Assembly: GCF_028682175.1 (NCBI RefSeq)
Contig: NZ_JANHKS010000005.1
Coordinates: 62,001-126,000 of the forward strand
Origin: Pseudomonas putida
GTDB taxonomy: Bacteria; Pseudomonadota; Gammaproteobacteria; Pseudomonadales; Pseudomonadaceae
DNA: 64,000 bases
Direction: 5' to 3'
Shown piece after piece: positions 53,293 to 61,772 of the stretch. The notes under the pieces are model-generated. The model was not told the DNA's origin. It saw only the letters and a list, made by a program, of their open reading frames with translations, and did no database searches. A program made the position numbers and the translations under genes. Positions within the stretch are counted from its first letter, which is position 1, and the number at the start of each line of letters is the position of its first letter.

Positions 53293-54196
53293 GGCTGGCT
53301 CCGGAAGTGATGTGGGCGACGCTGCGTTTCACGTTGGTGATGACGGTCTGCAGGCTGAGTTTGTCGTCGCTGTTGAGCGGGCGAAGTGGCGAGCGCACAT
53401 CACCGACTTTCAGACCATTGAGTTCGCAACCAAACTTGATGCATTGCACGAACTTGCCACCGTCCAGGGCGTTCATCAGCGGCATCATGGCCGACATGAT
53501 CTGGCGGCCCTTATCGAAGTTCTTTTCCAGCACACAGGCTTCATATAAGGCCACGTGTTCTTTAGGCAGGAAGTTCGAACCGGCACAGACCCAACTTCTG
53601 GCGCCCCAGGCAAAGAACTCAAGTGCCTGATCGTCCCAGCCGCAAGACAACGCAATGTGCGGGAATTCACGGGCCAGTAGATGCACGCGGCCCATATCCC
53701 CGGAACTTTCCTTGATGGCTTTGACATTCTTGGACTTGCCGACCCGCGCCAGGTATTCCTCGTTCATCTGTACGCACATCCGGCCTGGATAGTTGTACAA
53801 CATGATCGGCAAGTTGGCGGCGCGGTCGATGGTCAACGCATGAATGGCGTTTTCCTGATCGGTGGGCAGCGCATAAGGCGGCGTAGTGACCAGAATGGCG
53901 TCGGCCTTGATCGCCCTGGCGTCTTCGGCGAACAGCACGGCGTCTTCGGTGCGGATGGCGCCGGTGCCGATGATCAGTTGAACCTGCGAGCCGATAATGT
54001 CCTTGGCCCGTGCCGCAAGTCGCAAACGCTCTTGCGCGGTCTGGGCGTAATATTCGCCGGTGGAGCCGCCAATAATGATGCCGTGCACTTTCGCCTCGAT
54101 CAGAGACTCCAGCACTTGCGAAAATACATCCCAGTCAATTTCACCCTCAGGTGTATGGGGCGTTACTGCCGGTGTATATATGCCTTCGAATTTCAA
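53285..54196 (-). CDS. Dihydrodipicolinate-synthase-family lyase/deaminase
   Basis: This 303-residue TIM barrel of the DapA/NAL family has GGSTGE at 43-48, Tyr134 in LYNYPGR and Schiff-base Lys162 in VKAIKESSGD. It is not the housekeeping DapA in this context. In hydroxyproline pathways a homologue deaminates pyrroline-4-hydroxy-2-carboxylate to 2-oxoglutarate semialdehyde, which would suit the ALDH gene next to it. It is the first gene of the nine-gene operon, with a 541-bp gap before it. Confidence 0.84.
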   Translation of the reverse strand: MKFEGIYTPAVTPHTPEGEIDWDVFSQVLESLIEAKVHGIIIGGSTGEYYAQTAQERLRLAARAKDIIGSQVQLIIGTGAIRTEDAVLFAEDARAIKADAILVTTPPYALPTDQENAIHALTIDRAANLPIMLYNYPGRMCVQMNEEYLARVGKSKNVKAIKESSGDMGRVHLLAREFPHIALSCGWDDQALEFFAWGARSWVCAGSNFLPKEHVALYEACVLEKNFDKGRQIMSAMMPLMNALDGGKFVQCIKFGCELNGLKVGDVRSPLRPLNSDDKLSLQTVITNVKRSVAHITSGASHA

Positions 54197-54737
54197 GACG
54201 CTTCTCCGATTATCAATGGCTGTAACTTTCTGTCAGCATCACGCGCACGGCCGGGCCCTGGCGCAGCAATAAAGTGGCTCTGGCTGCACGGAAAACATGT
54301 CCGTCAAATAACAAATCGGGCAATACGCAGGTGCGACGGCGCCCCGGACGCAACCTCAAGTTGCATCAATCGTTCACTCGGTCAGCGGTGCGTATTACAT
54401 TGTTCTTCCAGACGAATCCTGGTATCAGGTACGTGCTGGAAAAATCCGGATCTTCAGAATAAACAGCATCGGCGCGACGCCTGAATGAAGCTCAGGGACG
54501 AATCGATACAGGGCAGAGGTGTAGCAGCAGTTTTTTGCATAGTCAGACCGTATCTATCCCAATTGGCAGTGACGACGGTTTCTTGTTTTAAAGTCATCCG
54601 GGGAGGCCCCGCCGACTTTTTTACCGCTTCTCAAGCCCCGGTGTGTGCCGGGGTTCATGTGCGGCTTGTGTGAAGATTACGTGTCGTTGGAACCTTGGGA
54701 CAATCAACTTTTACGCTGGGCAATGCATAAAAAAATG
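54197..54737. promoter_or_regulatory. 541-bp intergenic region with operon promoter and orphan plus-strand terminator
   Basis: No convincing protein gene: two 62-codon plus-strand frames (54274-54462, 54485-54673) have no supporting ribosome site or recognisable content. The left part must hold the promoter of the minus-strand nine-gene operon; an inverted repeat GCAAC-CTCAA-GTTGC lies at 54350-54364. The right part has the terminator at 54590-54622 and a further hairpin CCCCGG-TGTGTG-CCGGGG at 54636-54653. Confidence 0.5.
54590..54622 (+). terminator. Rho-independent terminator without an upstream plus-strand gene
   Basis: AAAGTC pairs with GACTTT and inside it CGGGG pairs with CCCCG around the loop AGG, followed by six T (54617-54622). 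The orientation is plus strand; read on the minus strand it has only a short T-run. The nearest genes on both sides are on the minus strand, so a short transcript starting within this gap would end here. Confidence 0.6.
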
Positions 54738-55727
54738 TTATCGATGCAGCTGCGTCGCGGCGGGGAACGGGTAGCCGTCGAACTGACCCAGCAGCCAGTC
54801 ACGCACCCGACAACAGGCCTCGTCGGCCTCGCGATCCTCGCGGATGGTCAGGTAATGCAGGCTCTCGGTGAGGACCATCTCTTCCGCCATCGGGCGCACC
54901 AGCCGCCCCTGCTCGATCAGCGCGGTCACCAGATGATTCCAGCCCAGGGCCACGCCCTGATCGTTAAGCGCCATGCTGACCACCAGGTTGTAGTCGTTGG
55001 CGTTGAGCACGTGGGGGCTGTCGTGGGCGCGCTCGCCGATATCGATATTGTGATACGCCAGCCACACGCCCCAGTCCACGTGCTCGGCGACCTGGGAGCG
55101 GCCATAGGGGCTCAGGTTCAACAGCCCGCCGTCACGCAATCCCTTGAGGGTCGCAAGCTCTGGGTGAGCCTCTTGGTAGGCCAGCGTGCACACCGGGTAG
55201 ATCACGTCGTGAAACAGTGGGAAGCTGCGATAGCCATCCTGAATCTTCGCCATCTTGGTGATGTAGATGTCCGGGCGCACGCCAGGCTCCATCGACAGGA
55301 AGTTCTGGGTGGTGATCAGGTTCAGGTCGATGTCGGGGTTCTGGCTGAACAGCGCCGGCAACCGGGCTGACAGCCACAGCGCGGAAAACGCATGGGAGCA
55401 GCACAGCGTCAGCATGCGTTTGCCGGCGTTGCGACTGCGGATTCGCTCGGCGGCCTGGGAGATATTGACGAAGGACATCTGCGCGGCGTCGAAGAAAATC
55501 GCCCCGGCCTCGGTCAGCTCTACCGCGCGCCCTACCCGCTTGAACAGCGCGACACCGAGGTAGGTCTCCAGCTCGCGAATCTGTCGGCTGATGGCCGCCT
55601 GGGTGACGCACAACGCCTCCGCCGCGCGGGTGAAACTCTGATATTTGGCCGCTGCCACGAATGACTTCACCGCTTTGAGCGAAGGCATTTTCAGCAAGGT
55701 CATGTCCGGATCGGTGTGCTTGACCAT
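54738..55727 (-). CDS. LysR-family transcriptional regulator
   Basis: This 329-residue protein has the HTH at about 30-52 (FTRAAEALCVTQAAISRQIRE) of the GcvA-like subgroup and an effector domain after residue 105. The start is uncertain: 55727 (MVKHTDPDM) or 55703 (MTLLKMPSL); neither has a strong ribosome site. It lies on the same strand as the betaine/proline-type operon, 541 bp upstream of it, and may regulate it. Confidence 0.87.
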   Translation of the reverse strand: MVKHTDPDMTLLKMPSLKAVKSFVAAAKYQSFTRAAEALCVTQAAISRQIRELETYLGVALFKRVGRAVELTEAGAIFFDAAQMSFVNISQAAERIRSRNAGKRMLTLCCSHAFSALWLSARLPALFSQNPDIDLNLITTQNFLSMEPGVRPDIYITKMAKIQDGYRSFPLFHDVIYPVCTLAYQEAHPELATLKGLRDGGLLNLSPYGRSQVAEHVDWGVWLAYHNIDIGERAHDSPHVLNANDYNLVVSMALNDQGVALGWNHLVTALIEQGRLVRPMAEEMVLTESLHYLTIREDREADEACCRVRDWLLGQFDGYPFPAATQLHR

Positions 55728-55848
55728 CGTAGGGTTCTGATTTCCGTTTCCAAGCCTGTTGCAGGGGAGCGGGAAAGCTGGCTGCACAGCCCCTTCCCGG
55801 CGCACGCCGCAGAGTATCCGAAACTTGCCAGCGGCGACAGCGACCGGC

Positions 55849-56328
55849 TCAGCCCTTGACGGCGGCCTCGATGGCGGCGATGTCGATTTTGGTCATGCCC
55901 ATCATCGCGGCGAACGCGCGCTTGGCCACGGCCTTGTCCGGGTGGGCGACTGCCGAGGTGAGCGCCCGGGGCGAAATCTGCCAGTTCAGCCCCCATTTGT
56001 CCTTGCACCAGCCACAGGCACTTTCCTGACCACCGTTGCCGACGATGGCGTTCCACAGCCGGTCGGTTTCTTCCTGGTCGTCGGTTGCGACCTGAAACGA
56101 GAAAGCCTCGGTGTGGGGGAAGATCGGCCCGCCGTTCAGGCCGATGCAGGGAATGCCCATGACCGTGAACTCGACCGTCAGCACGTCGTCTTCCTTGCCC
56201 ATGGGGTAATCGCTGGGGGCGCGGTGAATGGCGGTTACCTTGCTGTCGGGAAAGGTCGCGGCGTAGAACTCGGCGGCTTGCTGGGCATCGCCGTCGAACC
56301 AGAGGCAAATCGTGTTTTTCGCGAGCAT
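55849..56328 (-). CDS. PhnB/VOC-type protein
   Basis: This 159-residue protein has TICLWFDGDAQQAAEFYAAT, NGGPIFPHTEAFSFQVATDD and CGWCKDKWGLNWQISPRAL, the pattern of the PhnB-like vicinal-oxygen-chelate group (often labelled 3-demethylubiquinone methyltransferase-like). A catalytic role is unproven. I chose the ATG at 56328 with GAGAGCC before it; longer frames enter REP DNA. Confidence 0.83.
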   Translation of the reverse strand: MLAKNTICLWFDGDAQQAAEFYAATFPDSKVTAIHRAPSDYPMGKEDDVLTVEFTVMGIPCIGLNGGPIFPHTEAFSFQVATDDQEETDRLWNAIVGNGGQESACGWCKDKWGLNWQISPRALTSAVAHPDKAVAKRAFAAMMGMTKIDIAAIEAAVKG

Positions 56329-56399
56329 GGCGGCTCTCCTCGGTTTGGGGAATGGAAAGGAGAGTCTAGTCGCCGCACGGCTTGGTGGCGTTTGCGCCC

Positions 56400-56730
56400 T
56401 CGAAATCGCCCCCGCGGGCAAGCCCGGCTGCTACGGTTCGGGGTTGAACAGGATGTCGCGTACACCCGCAACCCCGTAGCAGCACGGCTTGCCGGCGGGG
56501 GCGGCCTTGAGATCGCTGACGCCGGCAAGCCGGACTGCTACGGTTCGGGGTTGAATCGGGATGTCGCGTACACCAGTAATCACGTAGCAGTCCGGCTTGC
56601 CGGCGAGGCGGCCTCACGGGCCTGCGCGCAGCCTTCGCGGGTGAGCCCGCTCCCACAGGGTCGGCGGGGGTGGTTCGCGGTACGTCTCACGACACACAAC
56701 CTGTGGGAGTGGGCTTGCCCACGAAGACGT
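56400..56730. repeat. Cluster of REP modules in a 423-bp gap
   Basis: The gap 56329-56751 has no gene. It holds a GCGGGCAAGCCCGGCTGCTA module (about 56415), the pair CCCGTAGCAGCACGGCTTGC (about 56473) with GCCGGCAAGCCGGACTGCTA (about 56521), a single GTAGCAGTCCGGCTTGCCGG (about 56584), and two GGGAGTGGGCTTGCCCACGA-type halves (about 56645 and 56705). TACGGTTCGGGGTTGAA is repeated at 56433 and 56539. Confidence 0.83.
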
Positions 56731-56751
56731 CCGGACGGCTACGGGAGAATG

Positions 56752-57507
56752 TCAGATCGGCTCGTCCGCCACTTCCACCCGATCCCGCCCCGTGCGTTTG
56801 GCGTGGTACAAGGCGGTGTCGGCCAGGCCGTAGGCGGTGTCGAAGCGGGTGCCTACGGGGTTGGCGCTGACACCGAAGCTCGCGGTGATGCTGCGGTTCA
56901 CCGGATGAGGGAACACATGCCCGGCAATCGCCTGGCGCATGGCTTCGGCCATCTGCACGCCCTCCTCCAGTTGCCCGCCCGGAATCAGCACCGTGAACTC
57001 TTCACCGCCCACCCGGCCGACCGCCGCCTTGTCGCCAACGATCTTGCGCAGGCAGCCGACGATCCCCTGAATCACCGCATCGCCCGCCGGGTGGCCGAAC
57101 TCATCGTTCACCTGCTTGAAGTGGTCGATGTCGAGCACGATCATCACCGCCCCCGTGCTCAACAGCGCCTGGGTGGTCATCTCGATGATCGCCCCCCGGT
57201 TCAACACACCGGTCAGCGCGTCATGGGTGGCGCGGTACTCAAGTTGGCGGGCCAGGGTCTGCAACTGCATGTTGAGGGCGTTCATTTCGCGCTCGGCCCG
57301 GTCGCTGCGACCGATCAGCCGACGAGTCTCGCGCATCAAACGCTCATAATGCGTTGCCAGCTCCGACAGCGACTGCCGGTAGGTCGCGGCATCGGCGTCA
57401 GGCTGCGCCAGAACCGAGCGCACATGCTCAAGGGCCTGGGCTTCGCTGGTGAACAGGTCCGGTGCCGGTTCGCTGGATACACCGCGCGATGCGACTGAAG
57501 CGGCCAT
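56752..57507 (-). CDS. siaD: Diguanylate cyclase SiaD
   Basis: This 251-residue soluble protein has an N-terminal helical coiled-coil part (about 20-92) and a GGDEF domain (93-250) with the intact active site GGEEF at 167-171 and DIDHFKQVND at 126-135. No RxxD inhibitory site is present at the usual position. It makes c-di-GMP; in P. aeruginosa SiaD needs unphosphorylated SiaC for activity. GGGAGAG precedes the ATG at 57507, 14 bp after siaC. Confidence 0.87.
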   Translation of the reverse strand: MAASVASRGVSSEPAPDLFTSEAQALEHVRSVLAQPDADAATYRQSLSELATHYERLMRETRRLIGRSDRAEREMNALNMQLQTLARQLEYRATHDALTGVLNRGAIIEMTTQALLSTGAVMIVLDIDHFKQVNDEFGHPAGDAVIQGIVGCLRKIVGDKAAVGRVGGEEFTVLIPGGQLEEGVQMAEAMRQAIAGHVFPHPVNRSITASFGVSANPVGTRFDTAYGLADTALYHAKRTGRDRVEVADEPI

Positions 57508-57521
57508 GTGTCTCTCCCTGC

Positions 57522-57908
57522 TCAAGTGGCGATAGGGCAATCGTTGAAGACAATGGAGGTGAAGTCGGCCTTGAGCTCTTCACCGAATTCGAAAATCGTC
57601 TCGTCTTCTTCTTCGTGGTACCAGTTCACCTCGATGGTGTTGCCGGCTTCGGCGGCCTGGTCCAGCGCATCGAAAATGCTGAACAGCATCTTGGTGCTGG
57701 AGCTGTTGAAGTACGCCAGTGCGATGTTCGCCGTGATGGTCTGCCCGTCGCGGCTACCCAGGTAATCACGCAACTGCTGCACGACCGGCGAATAGAAAGC
57801 CGCGGCATTCTCAGGGTACGACTCGCCTTTCATCGACAGCAGATTCTGGTCGAAACGGAAGTCGATTTCCGGAGAGGTGGCCGTTGCTTCGATGTAGAAG
57901 TTGTCCAT
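57522..57908 (-). CDS. siaC: SiaC-family regulatory phosphoprotein
   Basis: This 128-residue protein (formerly DUF1987) has IEATATSPEIDFRFDQNLLS at the N-terminus and LAYFNSSSTKMLFSIFDAL at about 64-82, the region phosphorylated by SiaB (Thr68 in P. aeruginosa; here a Ser/Thr run at 69-72). It is the switch protein that activates the SiaD cyclase when unphosphorylated. It lies between siaB and siaD. Confidence 0.86.
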   Translation of the reverse strand: MDNFYIEATATSPEIDFRFDQNLLSMKGESYPENAAAFYSPVVQQLRDYLGSRDGQTITANIALAYFNSSSTKMLFSIFDALDQAAEAGNTIEVNWYHEEEDETIFEFGEELKADFTSIVFNDCPIAT

Positions 57909-57926
57909 GGCTAAGCGTCGCTCGTT

Positions 57927-58502
57927 TCAAATAGTGGCTTTAAGGCAAAAAAGAGTGGTGTCGGGATCGTCTGCGCGAGGGTGGAAATCGAATTCCAGCG
58001 GCGCAGAGGCGTCCCGTGCCATCGTCAGGAAACCAAGGCCGGCGCCCTTGCTGTCTTCCGGGGTTTCGGCGCGCAGGCTGGTCTTGTAGGCCTGCTTGAT
58101 CTCTTCGATCGACATGTTGCGCAGCGGCTCAAGCTTGGCGCGCAGGCGTTCAGTGTCGGCGGTGGCGATCGGGTTGGCACACAGCATCAGGTGGCGTTCG
58201 CCATCGGTGCTGATGCACACAGCGCCCTGGCGCAGGCCGGACTCCTCGGTAACCGATGCACTGAGGGCGTCGGACGAGTAATGGATGATGTTCTGCGACA
58301 GCTCCACGAACGACGAAAACAGCTTGCGTCGCGTCGGGCCGCTGACCCCGGAAATCTCCAGTTGCAGCTTCACCACCTCAGCCATCGCCGAGATGATGTG
58401 ATGGGAGAAATAGCCCATGTGATAGAAAATCACGTTGCGCTGTTGGGCCAGATCGAAAAAGGTGCAGTCCTGCTGAGCAGCCGGTGAGTTGAACATCATC
58501 AT
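57927..58502 (-). CDS. siaB: SiaB-family protein kinase
   Basis: This 191-residue protein of the SiaB group has FSSFVELSQNIIHYSSDAL with the Asn of a GHKL-type ATP site and a later GAGLGFLTMARDAS. SiaB phosphorylates SiaC and thus turns off c-di-GMP synthesis. The start overlaps the siaA stop by 4 bp, so the two enzymes with opposite action are translated together. Confidence 0.84.
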   Translation of the reverse strand: MMMFNSPAAQQDCTFFDLAQQRNVIFYHMGYFSHHIISAMAEVVKLQLEISGVSGPTRRKLFSSFVELSQNIIHYSSDALSASVTEESGLRQGAVCISTDGERHLMLCANPIATADTERLRAKLEPLRNMSIEEIKQAYKTSLRAETPEDSKGAGLGFLTMARDASAPLEFDFHPRADDPDTTLFCLKATI

Positions 58503-59737
58503 TCCTGAATACGGGCACAGAATAGGGTCAAATCGTCACGGCGGCTCTGTTCGGCCTGCCAGTCTGCCAGCGCGCGTTGCAAGGCCTCGCAGATCGCGGC
58601 GGATGGCTGGTGACGGTGTTGCAACAGGGTGTCGAACGCCTTGCGCTTGCCAAAGGCGATACGTTTCGGGCCGCCGATCTGGTCGGTCAGGCCGTCGGTG
58701 GTGATGAACATCAGGCTGCCATGTTGCATCGGCACCGGGGTCACACCCCATTGATAATCGAATTCGCTGGCCACGTAGCCCACGCCCATGCGCTGGCCGG
58801 CGATGGTCAGCAGTTGATCGGCGTCAGGGTGCAGCACATGCAGGGCCATGCGCGCGCCGGCGAAGTGCAGAATGCGGGTCGAGTTGTCGAACCAGAAGAA
58901 CGAGGCGTCCAGCCCGTCGTCGGACTCCGGCGTGCCGTCCAGGCCGTTGACCTGCCCCAACTGTTCCTTGACGCTGCGGTTGACTGCCGACAGCAACTGG
59001 CCGGGGTCACGGGGCCCCAGTTGAGCCAGCGCCTGAGTCAGGGACGACGATGCGATCAGGGTCATGAAGGCGCCCGGCACACCATGGCCGGTGCAGTCCG
59101 CGATGGCGCCAAACCAGCCATCGGGGTAGGCGCAGAAGTGATAAAAGTCGCCACCCACTACATCACGGGGCTCCCACAACAGCGAGGCGTCGCCCAGGGT
59201 CGAGCTCAAGGCATCGCGGGACGCACGCAGCATGGCGCGCTGGATGACGCTGGCGTACTCGATGCTCTGCATCATCTGGCGATTTTTCTCGGCCTGCATC
59301 GCCGCCACCACCGCCATTAGCTCAAGCCCACTGCCAAGCCCGGCAAAGCGCCCGTTGCGGGTGACGATGAAACCGTCTGCCAGGGCCTTCTCGCCGGACT
59401 CGACGGTCTTGAACGTCAGCTCCTCGATGCTCATCTGCGCATCGACGACCAAAGGTTCCTTGTCCATGAAGGCGATGCAGCTTTTCTTGTCGTACAGTTC
59501 GCGATGAAACGGCTTACTCATCTGCGACAGGAAAATGTTGCGATTGATCAGGCCGATGGGGCGGTCGCCCTCGATTACCGCAAGGCACGCCATGTCACGC
59601 TGGGCGCTGAAGATTTCCATGACCCGGGTGTTGGTGCTGTCGGAGTCGATAGCCGGCACCTCGTTGCACAAATCGCCGGCACAACGATGATCCCTCGGCA
59701 ACTTGGGCCGCATGAATGTGAAATGTTCTGCCTGCAT
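58499..59737 (-). CDS. siaA: SiaA-type PP2C phosphatase with N-terminal CBS pair (soluble)
   Basis: This 412-residue protein has two CBS-like segments at the N-terminus (about 10-140; MACLAVIEGDRPIGLINRNI and DGFIVTRNGRFAGLGSG), a linker helix, and a SpoIIE/PP2C phosphatase domain (from about 190: WEPRDVVGGDFYHF, AIADCTGHGVPGAFMTLIAS). It should dephosphorylate SiaC. P. aeruginosa SiaA is a membrane protein with a HAMP domain; this one has no membrane segment. The start at 59737 has only a weak ribosome site; 59713 is possible. Confidence 0.82.
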   Translation of the reverse strand: MQAEHFTFMRPKLPRDHRCAGDLCNEVPAIDSDSTNTRVMEIFSAQRDMACLAVIEGDRPIGLINRNIFLSQMSKPFHRELYDKKSCIAFMDKEPLVVDAQMSIEELTFKTVESGEKALADGFIVTRNGRFAGLGSGLELMAVVAAMQAEKNRQMMQSIEYASVIQRAMLRASRDALSSTLGDASLLWEPRDVVGGDFYHFCAYPDGWFGAIADCTGHGVPGAFMTLIASSSLTQALAQLGPRDPGQLLSAVNRSVKEQLGQVNGLDGTPESDDGLDASFFWFDNSTRILHFAGARMALHVLHPDADQLLTIAGQRMGVGYVASEFDYQWGVTPVPMQHGSLMFITTDGLTDQIGGPKRIAFGKRKAFDTLLQHRHQPSAAICEALQRALADWQAEQSRRDDLTLFCARIQE

Positions 59738-59941
59738 GCTCGTACTACCGCGCCAGACGAAAGCGAGCACGTTAACAGGGTGATATTAAAGTGATGTTAC
59801 AGAACAAAGCTGATAAACCCGATAAAAATCGAACTTCTAGCCTCCATCAGGCACTTGGTGTTAAATACGGCATCCGGGTCGACAGCGCTGACCCTTCACA
59901 CATTCGCGACATCCTCAAGACCAGCAAATGGCGGTGGCCCC

Positions 59942-61651
59942 ATGATTGAAGTGACCGAAGTTTCCATAGCCCGACTGCGCGAAGCGCTGGAGTCCGGCCA
60001 GACCACGGCGGTTGAACTGGTGCAGGCCTACCTCGCCCGGATCGACGCCTACGACGGCCCCCAGACCGCCACCGCCCTCAACGCCGTGGTGGTGCGCAAC
60101 CCAGAGGCGCTCGAGGAAGCCCGGGCCTCGGACGCACGCCGCGCCAGGGGCCAGTTGCTCAGCCCGCTCGACGGCATTCCCTACACCGCCAAGGACAGCT
60201 ATCTGGTCAAGGGCCTGACCGCCGCTTCCGGCAGCCCGGCCTTCGCCGATCTGGTTGCCCACCGCGACGCCTTCACCATCGAGCGCCTGCGCGCCGCCGG
60301 GGCGATCTGCCTGGGCAAGACCAACATGCCGCCCATGGCTAACGGCGGCATGCAGCGCGGTGTCTATGGCCGGGCGGAAAGCCCTTACAACGGCGAGTTT
60401 CTCACCGCACCCTTTGCCTCCGGCTCCTCCAATGGCGCTGGCACGGCAACGGCTGCAAGCTTTGCCGCGTTCGGCCTGGCCGAGGAAACCTGGTCGAGCG
60501 GCCGTGGCCCGGCGTCCAACAACGGCCTGTGCGCCTATACCCCGTCGCGCGGCGTGATCTCCGTGCGCGGCAACTGGCCGCTGACGCCGACCATGGACGT
60601 GGTCGTGCCGTTCGCGCGGACCATGGCCGACCTGCTGGAAGTGCTCGACGTGATCGTCGCCGAAGACCCGGACACCCGCGGCGACCTCTGGCGCCTGCAA
60701 CCCTGGGTGCCGATTCCACCGGTTTCACAGGTGCGCCCCGCTTCCTACGCCGAACTGGCTGCGCAACCTGGCGCCCTCACAGGCAAACGCCTGGGCGTGC
60801 CGCGCATGTACATCAATGCCGACCTTGAAGCGGGCACCAGCGAAGCACCGGGCATTGGCGGCCCGACCGGGCAACGCATCAACACCCGCCCGAGCGTGAT
60901 CGGCTTGTGGGAACAGGCCCGCAAGGCCCTGCAAGCCTCTGGCGCAGAAGTGGTCGAGGTGGATTTCCCGCTGGTGTCCAATTGCGAAGGCGATCGCCCC
61001 GGCGCCCCGACCGTGTTCAACCGCGGCATCGTCTCCAAGGAATTCCTGCACCATGAGCTGTGGGACCTGACCGCCTGGGCGTTCGACGATTTCCTGCAGG
61101 CCAACGGCGACCCGAAACTCTACCGCCTGGTGGACGTCGACGGCCCGAAAATCTTCCCCCACGACCCCGGTACCCTGCCCAATCGCGAGGGCGACCTGGC
61201 CGCCGGCATGGACGAATACGTGCGCATGGCCGAACGCGGCATCACCCCCTGGAACGAGATCGATACCCTGGCCGACGGCCTGCGCGGCCTTGAAAAAACC
61301 CGGCGCATGGACCTGGAAGAATGGATGGACCGGCTGGGACTCGACGCCGTGCTGTTCCCCACCGTGGCTGACGTAGCCCCCGCCAATGCCGATATTGATC
61401 CGCAATCCGCCGATATCGCCTGGAGCAACGGTGTTTGGGTGGCCAACGGCAACCTCGCCATTCGTCACCTGGGTGTGCCCACGGTCACCGTGCCGATGGG
61501 CGTGATGCCTGACATCGGCATGCCAGTGGGCCTGACGTTCGCTGGCCGCGCCTATGACGACTCCAGCCTGCTGCGCCTGGCGTCGGCATTCGAAGCCACC
61601 GGCAGCAAGCGCCAGGTGCCGCCGCTCACTCCGCCGCTGTCCGCGAAGTAA
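59942..61651 (+). CDS. Amidase-signature-family hydrolase
   Basis: This 569-residue protein has the Ser-cisSer-Lys triad region: Lys84 in GIPYTAKDSY, ASGSSNGAGTATAASFAAFG (cis-Ser about 162) and ETWSSGRGPASNNG (nucleophile about Ser186). The segment replacing the usual GTDTGGSIR is diverged. It is longer than most amidases (about 470). I chose the ATG at 59942. Probable cotranscription with the creatininase-family gene suggests stepwise hydrolysis of a cyclic or substituted amide (inference). Confidence 0.84.
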   Translation: MIEVTEVSIARLREALESGQTTAVELVQAYLARIDAYDGPQTATALNAVVVRNPEALEEARASDARRARGQLLSPLDGIPYTAKDSYLVKGLTAASGSPAFADLVAHRDAFTIERLRAAGAICLGKTNMPPMANGGMQRGVYGRAESPYNGEFLTAPFASGSSNGAGTATAASFAAFGLAEETWSSGRGPASNNGLCAYTPSRGVISVRGNWPLTPTMDVVVPFARTMADLLEVLDVIVAEDPDTRGDLWRLQPWVPIPPVSQVRPASYAELAAQPGALTGKRLGVPRMYINADLEAGTSEAPGIGGPTGQRINTRPSVIGLWEQARKALQASGAEVVEVDFPLVSNCEGDRPGAPTVFNRGIVSKEFLHHELWDLTAWAFDDFLQANGDPKLYRLVDVDGPKIFPHDPGTLPNREGDLAAGMDEYVRMAERGITPWNEIDTLADGLRGLEKTRRMDLEEWMDRLGLDAVLFPTVADVAPANADIDPQSADIAWSNGVWVANGNLAIRHLGVPTVTVPMGVMPDIGMPVGLTFAGRAYDDSSLLRLASAFEATGSKRQVPPLTPPLSAK

Positions 61652-61665
61652 CTGTCCAATCTGAA

Positions 61666-61697
61666 AGCGGGCATGCACCTAGGTGCTATTGCCCGCT
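61666..61697 (+). other. Nested hairpin between amidase and creatininase genes
   Basis: AGCGGGCA pairs with TGCCCGCT, and inside is the palindrome GCACCTAGGTGC. It lies 15 bp after the amidase stop in a 121-bp gap. No T-run follows, so it may be an mRNA-stabilising or attenuating element. Confidence 0.45.
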
Positions 61698-61772
61698 GCC
61701 TCTGCACATGTGACATTCCCCGCACTTCCCCACCGTCATCAAGAACGGACCTGCCTGAAAGAGGACCTGCAT

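Noticed and set aside
53285..54196. Housekeeping dapA (lysine biosynthesis)
   Set aside because: Catalytic residues fit the whole DapA/NAL family. The operon context is catabolic.
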